Assembly: GCA_902803695.1 (NCBI GenBank)
Contig: CADCQX010000283.1
Location: 1-15,304, forward strand
DNA length: 15,304 bases
Source: Oscillospiraceae bacterium
Lineage (GTDB): Bacteria > Bacillota > Clostridia > Saccharofermentanales > Saccharofermentanaceae
Direction of reading: 5' to 3'
The notes under the pieces were generated by a model that saw nothing but the letters and a program-made list of their open reading frames with translations, was not told the origin of the DNA and ran no database searches. Both the position numbers and the translations under genes were made by a program. Position 1 is the first letter of the stretch; each line of letters starts with the position of its first letter. This document shows, one piece after another, positions 7,656 through 14,859 of this stretch.

Positions 7656-8677
7656 CAACCAAAATATTTATGTAAGAATCCAATTATCTCATCGCAGTAC
7701 GCAACATTATCCGTAGAGAACGCCTCCAAGTAACCCGCACCCGGAACGACCATCTCTTCAGTAATGTTGTTATTAAGTCTCATTCTGTCGTTAACTAATT
7801 TTTTAATGTTATCAGCTCCGATAAAGACATCGTGACCACCGTATATGATACATACAGGGATCGGCATTCTGGATACTTCAGAAGCAATATTCAATGCCTT
7901 ATCCTCTCCTGCTGAGAATCGGATCGCCAGAGGAACGAAGTTCTTAGTTATCTTGCCCAGGAACTCATTCTGTTCAACGATAGGCTTAATATAGTCATCG
8001 CTGGACATTGCAGGTGAATCAAGGATCATTCCCTTTACGTATCCCCTGTCAAATCCAAGATTCGTAAACTTGGACTCCAATCTTTCCTTCTCGGCATCAG
8101 ACAGATTGGACTCCGGAAGCTTAGAATATGCAAGACAGCAAGACGTACATCCGGAACCGATACCATACAAGATAACATCTGTAGTAACGGATATCTTCTT
8201 AACCTGGGCTATCGCTCCTATAACGTCCTGCCATTCAAGATATCCGTAACAGGATATATCTCCTTCCGACTCACCTGAATTTCTCAGATCGAAAAGAAAT
8301 ACATTATAGTTATTCTCAAGCCAAAGTTCAATAAGGTCTACCATGTTGACGCCAAACGGCAATCTGTTAGAACCAGAGTTATGAACTACTATTATTGTAC
8401 TTATAGGATCCTCACACTTGAAAAACCAACCAGAAAGATTGGTCTGCTCATCAAATGATTCAAATGAACAGGTTGAATATGAAGGAAGCACATTGGAAGG
8501 GATATTTGAAACATCGCTTCCGTCAACGTTCATAAGCCTGTTAGAAGAATAAACAGTCAATACGATAAAGAAAATGAGGATAGCAGCCAAGATACTAAGG
8601 AACAAAGCAAGTCGAACGATGAGCTTATTGATCCTGGCTCCTGAACTTCTTTTTTTTACGAAAACATCATTGTTCAT
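7655..8677 (-). CDS. Membrane-anchored alpha/beta hydrolase, catalytic triad degraded
   Basis: 340 residues, start ATG 8677 behind AAAGGTGG. A basic N-terminus and one helix (about 18-43) anchor it; the rest, probably outside, has the alpha/beta hydrolase fold of the COG1073 type. Visible parts: TIIVVHNSGSNR at 94-105 (usual VHG turned to VHN), NVFLFDLRNSGESEGD at 125-140, the nucleophile elbow LYGIGSGCT at 170-178, DSPAMSSDD, IIYGGHDVFIGADN at 277-290 and VPGAGYLEAFSTD at 311-323. In the elbow the GxSxG serine position is Gly174, though Ser175 is next to it. The usual His of GAGH is Tyr316. Asp283 remains. It is therefore probably not a normal Ser hydrolase; a binding or structural role is inferred. 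It lies 16 bases after corA and overlaps tsaD by one base. Confidence 0.85.
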   Translation of the reverse strand: MNNDVFVKKRSSGARINKLIVRLALFLSILAAILIFFIVLTVYSSNRLMNVDGSDVSNIPSNVLPSYSTCSFESFDEQTNLSGWFFKCEDPISTIIVVHNSGSNRLPFGVNMVDLIELWLENNYNVFLFDLRNSGESEGDISCYGYLEWQDVIGAIAQVKKISVTTDVILYGIGSGCTSCCLAYSKLPESNLSDAEKERLESKFTNLGFDRGYVKGMILDSPAMSSDDYIKPIVEQNEFLGKITKNFVPLAIRFSAGEDKALNIASEVSRMPIPVCIIYGGHDVFIGADNIKKLVNDRMRLNNNITEEMVVPGAGYLEAFSTDNVAYCDEIIGFLHKYFG

Positions 8678-8693
8678 TTAGATGCCACCTTTA

Positions 8694-9671
8694 TCAGAGG
8701 AAGTCCTTTTTCTTCAATATAATGAAGGAAACAACCATGCTGACAACCGTTACGGCAGTAAGCACAATGAACGGAACGGGATTGGATGAAAAACCTGCAT
8801 CCCACGGGAAATCTATATTCTGACCGAAGAAACTCGTAAACAGATTAGGAACCGTAAGAACAATAGTAGCTGCTGCGAGGATCTTCATGATAACGTTCAT
8901 GTTGTTATTGATGATAGATGCATAAGCATCCATAGTGCCGTTAACGATGGAAGCATAGATATCAGCCATCTCATGAGCCTGTTTATACTCGATGATGACA
9001 TCTTCCAACAGATCTTCATCTTCCTCATACTGTTTAACAAGGCGTCCGCGCATGAGTTTTTCAAGAACGGCCTCATTAGACTTCAAGGATGTGGAGAAGT
9101 AGATCAAGGACTTACCCCATTCAAGCATTTTATAAAGATCACTGTTGCTGATCGACTTAGCAAGGCCCTTTTCAGCCTCCTCAAGACTCTTATCCATAAA
9201 TCGCAAAAGTCTCAAGTAGTCTTTGGCAATTGCGAAAAGTATCTGAATGGTAAATCTGGTTCTATACGCGAGAACACAATCTTTAACACGGTTATCGATG
9301 AACTGGTCGAGGATCGGTACTTTTCGAAGAGATACGGTAATGATGTGCTTTTTCGAGATAATGATACCGAGAGGAGCCGTCTCATACTTGATAACATTAT
9401 TCTCATGTCTCGGATAAGGAATATCCACAATGACGAGGACATCGCCGGTATCGTCATCAAAGTCGATACGAGGTCTCTCTTCTTCATCCAAAGGATATCT
9501 TAAAAACTCCTGAGGGATATTGAGAGTATTCTCTACCCTGGCGATCTCTTCTTCAGTCGGAGCATACATGTTGATCCATGTATCCTCACTGATATCCTCA
9601 ACTCTCTCGATCTGGTTGATACGCTTGGAGGAAGTTAAAACAGCATCTTTTGAACGGTAGATCTCAAGCAT
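8694..9671 (-). CDS. CorA-family divalent cation transporter, GQN variant
   Basis: 325 residues, start ATG 9671 with an excellent AAGGAGG seven bases before it. CorA proteins are pentameric Mg2+ channels with a large cytoplasmic funnel and two C-terminal membrane helices. Here the funnel domain spans about 1-255, with a long charged helix around 145-240 (EEDEDLLEDVIIEYKQ at 216-231). TM1 is about 261-282 and TM2 about 299-319, ending in a KKKD tail. The signature GMN after TM1 reads GQN (283-285, within SFFGQNIDFPW). In characterised CorA proteins GMN forms the pore entrance and is highly sensitive to change, so ion choice or activity may differ. The gene begins a new transcript after an 85-base gap and heads the block running to the VanZ-like gene. 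Confidence 0.92.
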   Translation of the reverse strand: MLEIYRSKDAVLTSSKRINQIERVEDISEDTWINMYAPTEEEIARVENTLNIPQEFLRYPLDEEERPRIDFDDDTGDVLVIVDIPYPRHENNVIKYETAPLGIIISKKHIITVSLRKVPILDQFIDNRVKDCVLAYRTRFTIQILFAIAKDYLRLLRFMDKSLEEAEKGLAKSISNSDLYKMLEWGKSLIYFSTSLKSNEAVLEKLMRGRLVKQYEEDEDLLEDVIIEYKQAHEMADIYASIVNGTMDAYASIINNNMNVIMKILAAATIVLTVPNLFTSFFGQNIDFPWDAGFSSNPVPFIVLTAVTVVSMVVSFIILKKKDFL

Positions 9672-9756
9672 TCAATTTCCTCCTTCTCTCAATCAGTTTT
9701 TGTGCTTAAAGCAAAGATTATTTTACCATTGAAAAAAGAGTTATTCCACCCAAAAA
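9672..9756 (-). promoter_or_regulatory. corA upstream region with weak promoter candidate
   Basis: This 85-base gap holds the corA ribosome binding site and, on the minus strand, an extended -10-like TGGTAAAAT (9728-9720). I see no good -35 and no clear terminator hairpin for the U32 gene, so read-through from upstream is possible. It is too short for the known magnesium riboswitches and shows no such fold to the eye. Confidence 0.3.
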
Positions 9757-12087
9757 TCAGATCTCAACCCTTACGGATATAGTGTCAAATCCCATATCAT
9801 TGAGCATTTGAACGTTCTCTTCATCAAAGCTGAACTTGGCAGGACCATATATCACACTCGAGCAATCAGCAGGCCTTGAGATGACTATACATTCCTTATC
9901 GCCATCACCCTTGAGCCTGTATGTCACCTGATCATAACAGGATCTGCAGCCGTCCTTATGAGCACCTACCGGACAGAAATGACTCTGCATCCACGGGATA
10001 AGTCCGTCCGTATGAACCAGTAATGCCTTTTCCCTGCTTACTTTCTTGAGCATCTCATAAGATTCCGTCGGCTCGGTCTCATAAGATATAAAAGCTCCGT
10101 CAGAATCCGACAAAAGGATATTCATGGACTTGGAGTTGAATCCATTTGTTCCGGCAGACAGGAAATGCTTTATATCATAAGTTTTCCCAATCTCATTATC
10201 TCCGAAAACATCGGAATCGACATAACCAAACAATGCCTCTCCCAACTCCTTCTTCGCCCTCTCGAAAACACCAGGTGCGAGCTTAATAACGGAATCATGG
10301 CAGAAATCAGGCATCATGATAACCAGCTTGGAACCGCTCTGTTTTATGAAATCATATATCTTATTGGCAAATCCGTTTACCAAAAGATCATAGAAAGAAA
10401 ATCCGTAAAGGTCGGCATCTCTGTCGAATCCGCCGCTGATTCTCTTAAACGAAGGAAAAACATGAAGTACCAGATTCTTTCCTTCATCATGCTCAAGATC
10501 ATCACTATCGGAAGAAAACATATCGTATTCTTCCATCATGGTATCTCTCTCGTAACTGTAGTCGATCTCCCTTAAAAGGCCTTCCAAAGCTCCTCTTCTC
10601 AGTTCGTTCAAAAGACTGATCCTGCATTTTACAGGTTCGTCAGTAACGATATAGACATTATCTACGACAAAAGGAGTATCACCGGTCTTTTTGAGCTGGG
10701 ATATGATCCTCTCCTTATCGATCGGATTACCGTCAAAATCAGACGGAATATCAACATCATAGTAAGAAGAAACATCACGGTTGATACCCTGATTGACCTT
10801 GGCATCAATGGTCAAAAGATCACCCTCGACATTAAGTGAGAGATCAACATGAGTCTTCTTAAGTTCATCCTTCTTGATCTGGACGTCGTGTCCCATCAGG
10901 AAGACCTGAACCTTACCGTCAGGAAGCATCTCGATTACTTCCGGATGAAGGCCCTTAACAGTAAGAGAGCCCGGAGCTTCATGTATCTTTCCTATTGGGA
11001 ATGAGCAAAGCTCGATACTTCCTTTTCGAACAGAAAGATAATCTCCCTTGTCAGGCAAAGGAAGCTCCTCATCAAAACTGAATGTTATGATACCCTTCTT
11101 AGGATCCTTGGATTTAAGATTACCCAGCTTTAAGCCGTACTTACCGACATATTCACCCGACAGGAATGACTGATCCTTCTTCTCGTTAAGGTACTGAGAC
11201 GTAAAGCTGCCGCCGCGGTTGAATGAAACAAGAAGGTCATTTTGAACACTTCTCTCGAGTTCGCTATCCAAAGTTCCGTCGTAATAAGCATCAATTAACT
11301 TACGATAAGCTCTAACCGTATTCACAACATATCCGACTTCTCTCATCCTGCCTTCGATCTTAAATGATGAGACACCGGACTCGATAAGTTCAGCTATGTA
11401 TGGAACCGAACTTCTGTCCTTAGGTGAAAGCAAATGTCCGCTCTTGATTTTGGTCTTTTCAGCGAAAAGATCATATTCCTGTCTGCAAGGCTGCGCGCAA
11501 AGACCTCTGTTACCGCTTCTGGAACCGCTCTTATTCATGCTGCTGAACAGACAAAGACCGGAACAGGATACGCAGACTGCACCATGAACGAACACCTCAG
11601 TCTGAAGGTTATTGGCATTAGCAGCCTTGGTCCTTCTCTTTATCTCGTTAACAGACAATTCTCTTGGAAGTACTACTCTCGAGAATCCGAGTTTAGACAG
11701 ATTACTCATTGCATCGTAAGAATAGATGTTCATCTGCGTACTTCCGATAAGATACATATCAGGCAATTTCTCATGGATCTTCTCGAAAAGACCGATATCC
11801 TGGATGATGAGTCCGTCTACGCCAAGATCATAAGCAGATCTAGCGGAACTGACTGCATCATCGAACTCATAATCATTTACAAGGGTATTAAGTGTGAGAT
11901 ATACCTTTGAAGATCTGTAATGAGCATACTTTACTCCCTCGGCAAGATCATCAAAAGTAAAGTTCTCCGCATTCATCCTAGCATTATAAGCGCCGACGCC
12001 CAAATATACGGCATCGGCACCTGAATCAACTGCTGCTTTTAATATTTCAAGGGACCCGGCAGGGGCCATCAATTCAACTTTATTCAT
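9757..12087 (-). CDS. U32-family protein with DUF3656-like region, RlhA-like rRNA hydroxylase
   Basis: 776 residues. Although named peptidase U32, studied members are RNA hydroxylation enzymes: TrhP for tRNA U34 and RlhA for 23S rRNA C2501. The length and the long C-terminal half fit the RlhA type best. Marks: ELMAPAGSLEILKAAV at 5-20, ADAVYLG at 24-30, STQMNIY at 116-122, the U32 signature EVFVHGAVCVSCSGLC at 164-179 and GNRGLCAQPCRQEY at 192-205, giving five clustered cysteines (172, 175, 179, 197, 201) that may hold an Fe-S cluster. FKIEGRMR is at 242-249. The DUF3656-like beta region is around 365-480. The C-terminal part (540-776) has another Cys group, HFCPVGAHKDGCRSCYDQ at 703-720. The start ATG overlaps the zapA stop in an ATGA junction, so translation is coupled. 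The substrate is inferred. Confidence 0.88.
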   Translation of the reverse strand: MNKVELMAPAGSLEILKAAVDSGADAVYLGVGAYNARMNAENFTFDDLAEGVKYAHYRSSKVYLTLNTLVNDYEFDDAVSSARSAYDLGVDGLIIQDIGLFEKIHEKLPDMYLIGSTQMNIYSYDAMSNLSKLGFSRVVLPRELSVNEIKRRTKAANANNLQTEVFVHGAVCVSCSGLCLFSSMNKSGSRSGNRGLCAQPCRQEYDLFAEKTKIKSGHLLSPKDRSSVPYIAELIESGVSSFKIEGRMREVGYVVNTVRAYRKLIDAYYDGTLDSELERSVQNDLLVSFNRGGSFTSQYLNEKKDQSFLSGEYVGKYGLKLGNLKSKDPKKGIITFSFDEELPLPDKGDYLSVRKGSIELCSFPIGKIHEAPGSLTVKGLHPEVIEMLPDGKVQVFLMGHDVQIKKDELKKTHVDLSLNVEGDLLTIDAKVNQGINRDVSSYYDVDIPSDFDGNPIDKERIISQLKKTGDTPFVVDNVYIVTDEPVKCRISLLNELRRGALEGLLREIDYSYERDTMMEEYDMFSSDSDDLEHDEGKNLVLHVFPSFKRISGGFDRDADLYGFSFYDLLVNGFANKIYDFIKQSGSKLVIMMPDFCHDSVIKLAPGVFERAKKELGEALFGYVDSDVFGDNEIGKTYDIKHFLSAGTNGFNSKSMNILLSDSDGAFISYETEPTESYEMLKKVSREKALLVHTDGLIPWMQSHFCPVGAHKDGCRSCYDQVTYRLKGDGDKECIVISRPADCSSVIYGPAKFSFDEENVQMLNDMGFDTISVRVEI

Positions 12088-12632
12088 TTATCGTTTTTCT
12101 TTTCCTTCCCTTCGTCAGCAAGCTTTTCCATCGGTGTCGGTTCAACGACTTTAGATGATTTATTAAGGAAATCCTGCTGCTGAAGATACATAAGATCAGT
12201 CTTCATATTGCTGTTGTTATCCTGCAAAGTTATATACATATCGCAAAGATCGATAAGAGCAAGTATTGCAGTTTTTGAATTGGTTAATCCCGGATTTGTG
12301 CTCTTAGCTTCCTCGAGCATATTATTGGCGAGAGTAGCGATCCTGTGGATCCTTATCTCGGACATATTCTCATCAGTACCAAGAAGATATCTGTTTCCGC
12401 CGATCGTAACCGGAATCCTTGATTGTTTCTTAGGCTTTTCAGGAACTATAGTCCTTGCCTTGATCTTCTCCTCCAAAGTCGGAGTAGGAACAGGCTCGGT
12501 AAATGTCTTGGCCATTCCCTTGTAACGCTGCTCATAAGTTGCCATCAAAGGCATCTTCTTTTCAGTCTTAGTCTTTCCGAGTGACTTGGAATCAGAATAC
12601 ATTCCCAAAATGCTCTTAGCGTTCTCTTTCAT
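12084..12632 (-). CDS. zapA: ZapA-like cell division protein with N-terminal extension
   Basis: 182 residues, start ATG 12632 with AGGAG seven bases before it. ZapA tetramers bundle FtsZ filaments at mid-cell. The ZapA core is about 72-150: RIPVTIGGNRYLLGTDEN at 72-89, then IRIHRIATLANNMLEEA at 93-109 and a long helix with ALIDLCDMYITLQDNN at 125-140. Usual ZapA proteins are about 85-110 residues. Here a basic, Pro-containing extension of some 70 residues comes first, probably unfolded (PVPTPTLEEKIKAR at 48-61), and a charged tail ends in KEKKNDK. Its neighbour in Firmicutes is often a U32 gene, as here, which supports the call. The extension could recruit a partner; that is inference. Confidence 0.85.
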   Translation of the reverse strand: MKENAKSILGMYSDSKSLGKTKTEKKMPLMATYEQRYKGMAKTFTEPVPTPTLEEKIKARTIVPEKPKKQSRIPVTIGGNRYLLGTDENMSEIRIHRIATLANNMLEEAKSTNPGLTNSKTAILALIDLCDMYITLQDNNSNMKTDLMYLQQQDFLNKSSKVVEPTPMEKLADEGKEKKNDK

Positions 12633-12644
12633 GATGATCTCCTG

Positions 12645-14006
12645 TTACGAAAACTGTTCTACGATATACACACCATAACTGCCACTGTCAGAAACAAAGA
12701 CGGATACACCGATATTTGTCCACTGTGAGTTAGTCATGTTCTTATTATGTCCGGAAGAATTCTTCCAAAGATTTACTACTGTATCCGCATCAAGATTGCC
12801 GGTTCCTGCTGCAAGGTTCTCCGAATAAGTCTTGTAATTCGGATTAGCTGTTGAGAAGCTGGAACCATTAGGTCTCGTATGTCCAAAACTAACAACAGTC
12901 TCAGCAGATCTGATATCAGTAGCTTTGATGATCTCAGCATTTACCTTAACCTGGGAAACACCAAGGGAAGCTCTGTATGCGTTGGTCTTATCCATGATAG
13001 CAATGGCAAGTTCCCTGTCATAATATCCGGTCACATTTTGTGTTCCGCTTGAAGAAGAAATACTGATAGTAACCTTTGATACTGACTTATAAGCCGGAGC
13101 AGATGACGGCATATTTACAACGATACCGTTTGCCTTACAGATATCCTTAAATTCCTTGGAATCAGCAAATCCGTTATAAAGGATATTGATACCTTCTTTT
13201 GTAGATTTACCTTTGATCTCATTCATCCAGAAAGAAAGACCTTCACCTTCAGGATCTCTTCCGAGGAACACCTTATAGAAAGCCTTAACTCTGGCTTCAT
13301 CATTCATTTTGGAATAAAGCTGACTGAACTCAGGGCTGTCGTAAAAACCCTTAGCGCATGTCTTAGCCGTATCTCTCATATATGTTAAGTTATCACACCA
13401 GAAGTCAAGGCCTGCCTGATCGGCTTCTCTTCCTAAAACCACACTGTAAAGATTTGATACAAAATCAACTACACCCTGTGATCTTGCTTTTGTCTCTGTC
13501 GGAGCTACAGATGTACCTGATACAACACCGTACTTGAGACAGATGTTTGCCCACTCTTTGGAATTGATAAAACCTTCAAGAACATCTCTTCTGGTCTTTC
13601 CCTCATTCAATACAAGGTTCTTCCAGTAATTGTATCCATCTGTATCAGGCTTACGATCAAAGAAAACCTTATAAAGTACATTGAGATACTCATCAAGTGT
13701 ATATCCGATACCGTAATACTCTTCACATGAGAAGAAGTATCTGGCGATATTTGAAGCATTCATATTACCTTCATCAAGTTGGCTTACCCAATAATTCAAG
13801 CCTTCCTGATCGTACTGTCTGCCCATAACGAGATCGTAAAGACGAGCGATAAAACCTTCAACACCTGAAGGATAAGCTCTCATCTCAAAAAGAACGAGAT
13901 TATCACCCGGATCAGGATTGGCATTAGAAGCCAGTACCGTAGGACAGAATGAAAATACGATTATCAATGAAAGAAAAGCAGATATAGCTTTTTTACCAAT
14001 ATTCAT
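12645..14006 (-). CDS. Secreted protein with four DUF4214 repeats and a CAP domain
   Basis: 453 residues. The start is ATG 14006, behind GGGGTG at 14013-14018; a GTG at 14015 is in frame but would sit inside that ribosome binding site. The signal peptide is about 1-26 with likely cleavage after VLA, so the protein is exported. Four DUF4214-type units follow, each with LY.VV.GR..D..GL.FW: about 52-77, 108-128, 182-203 and 240-260, in two pairs with a linker at 165-178. After a Ser-rich linker (300-322), residues 335-453 form a CAP (SCP/PR1-like) domain: HTRPNG with His376, YSENLAAG with Glu396, WKNSSGHNKNM with His420, and YGVYIVEQF at the end. The usual His/Glu/His cluster is kept. CAP functions in bacteria are largely unknown; surface or wall binding is inferred. 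It starts 30 bases after rsmA and ends 12 bases before zapA. Confidence 0.9.
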   Translation of the reverse strand: MNIGKKAISAFLSLIIVFSFCPTVLASNANPDPGDNLVLFEMRAYPSGVEGFIARLYDLVMGRQYDQEGLNYWVSQLDEGNMNASNIARYFFSCEEYYGIGYTLDEYLNVLYKVFFDRKPDTDGYNYWKNLVLNEGKTRRDVLEGFINSKEWANICLKYGVVSGTSVAPTETKARSQGVVDFVSNLYSVVLGREADQAGLDFWCDNLTYMRDTAKTCAKGFYDSPEFSQLYSKMNDEARVKAFYKVFLGRDPEGEGLSFWMNEIKGKSTKEGINILYNGFADSKEFKDICKANGIVVNMPSSAPAYKSVSKVTISISSSSGTQNVTGYYDRELAIAIMDKTNAYRASLGVSQVKVNAEIIKATDIRSAETVVSFGHTRPNGSSFSTANPNYKTYSENLAAGTGNLDADTVVNLWKNSSGHNKNMTNSQWTNIGVSVFVSDSGSYGVYIVEQFS

Positions 14007-14012
14007 AAACAA

Positions 14013-14018
14013 CACCCC
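14013..14018 (-). promoter_or_regulatory. RBS fixing the CAP protein start
   Basis: GGGGTG on the minus strand, six bases before ATG 14006. The alternative GTG start overlaps this motif. Confidence 0.55.
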
Positions 14019-14035
14019 AAAGAAATAATATATTT

Positions 14036-14065
14036 ATTATATCAAAAGCAACTTGTACAACTCAA
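14036..14065 (-). promoter_or_regulatory. Promoter candidate for the CAP/zapA/U32 genes
   Basis: On the minus strand TTGAGT (14065-14060), an 18-base spacer and TATAAT (14041-14036), overlapping the rsmA stop codon. The leader would be about 20 bases. It would let the secreted protein, zapA and the U32 gene be made apart from purL-rsmA. Confidence 0.4.
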
Positions 14066-14858
14066 CAAAATCAAGAGGTTTTAATACCTCCGCCCTGATA
14101 TTTTCTTCAAGGCCTATCGTTTTCAAAGCTTCCTTAAGGGGCATCTTCACAGAAACCGTACTCAGATATGCTGACAAAGAGTTGGAAAGAGTTTTTCTTC
14201 TTTTCGAAAAAGCTGCTTCAACAAAAGAGCAGAAATCATCTGAAATCTCAAATCCGCGGTCTATCCTCGACAGAGTTATTACAGCTGAAGTAGTGTGCGG
14301 CATCGGATAGAAACAGTCCGAAGGTACTGTGAATTCGCGCTTTGCGGAACCATAAACGCCTACCAGAACTGCCAAGGGGCCGTATTGTTTTGTAGAAGGC
14401 TCACATATTATCCTGGCAATAGCTTCATCCTCGACCATAAAAGTCATTCTCTCGGCATTACCACAATCGACCATCAGTTTTTTCATGATACCCGTCATCA
14501 CATAGTAAGGGATATTGCTCAGGATGTGATCAAACGGTTCTTCTACGTAGTCATCTTTCTTAAGTTTCAGGTAATCACTAAGATATAAAGCTACTTTATC
14601 TCCAAGGGATTTTTCGAGATATGAAAAGAGCTCCTTATCGATCTCAACTGCTGTAAGTTTGGAGCAAAGATCGCTAAGAGGCTCTGTAAGAGCCCCGATA
14701 CCGGGCCCGATCTCCAAACATACGGAATCGGGACCGACACCGGAAACTTCGATTATTCTTTTAATGATCTCTTCGTTGCAAAGGAAGTTCTGGCCAAACT
14801 TCGTCTTTGCATGAAGCTCATTAGATTCAAGGATATGAATAACTACGTTTCTATTCAT
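14037..14858 (-). CDS. rsmA: 16S rRNA (adenine1518/1519-N6) dimethyltransferase RsmA (KsgA)
   Basis: 273 residues, the same length as E. coli KsgA. It places two methyl groups on each of two adjacent adenines near the 3' end of 16S rRNA, a late check in 30S assembly. The start ATG 14858 gives the usual N-terminus; the frame is open further upstream but that part is the purL shadow. Marks: KFGQNFL at 20-26, SAM-binding LEIGPGIGALT at 48-58, VEIDKEL at 71-77, SNIPYYV at 114-120 (N-L/I-P-Y catalytic motif), MVEDEAIARI at 141-150 (usually MVQKE), YGPLAVLV, and FYPMPHTTSAV at 183-193. The C-terminal helical part has KRRKTLSNSL. It begins one base after the purL stop and lacks a visible ribosome binding site, so translation is probably coupled to purL. 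The neighbour is unusual but the enzyme is ordinary. Confidence 0.97.
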   Translation of the reverse strand: MNRNVVIHILESNELHAKTKFGQNFLCNEEIIKRIIEVSGVGPDSVCLEIGPGIGALTEPLSDLCSKLTAVEIDKELFSYLEKSLGDKVALYLSDYLKLKKDDYVEEPFDHILSNIPYYVMTGIMKKLMVDCGNAERMTFMVEDEAIARIICEPSTKQYGPLAVLVGVYGSAKREFTVPSDCFYPMPHTTSAVITLSRIDRGFEISDDFCSFVEAAFSKRRKTLSNSLSAYLSTVSVKMPLKEALKTIGLEENIRAEVLKPLDFVELYKLLLI

Positions 14859-14859
14859 A

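Noticed and set aside
8973..9503. 176-codon plus-strand frame opposite corA
   Set aside because: It is antisense to a clear CorA gene, shows no domain and has no ribosome binding site.
9672..9756. Magnesium riboswitch before corA
   Set aside because: The gap is only 85 bases and I see no paired helices or terminator in it.
11434..11910. 158-codon plus-strand frame opposite the U32 gene
   Set aside because: It is a shadow of the conserved Cys-rich U32 region, with no family resemblance.
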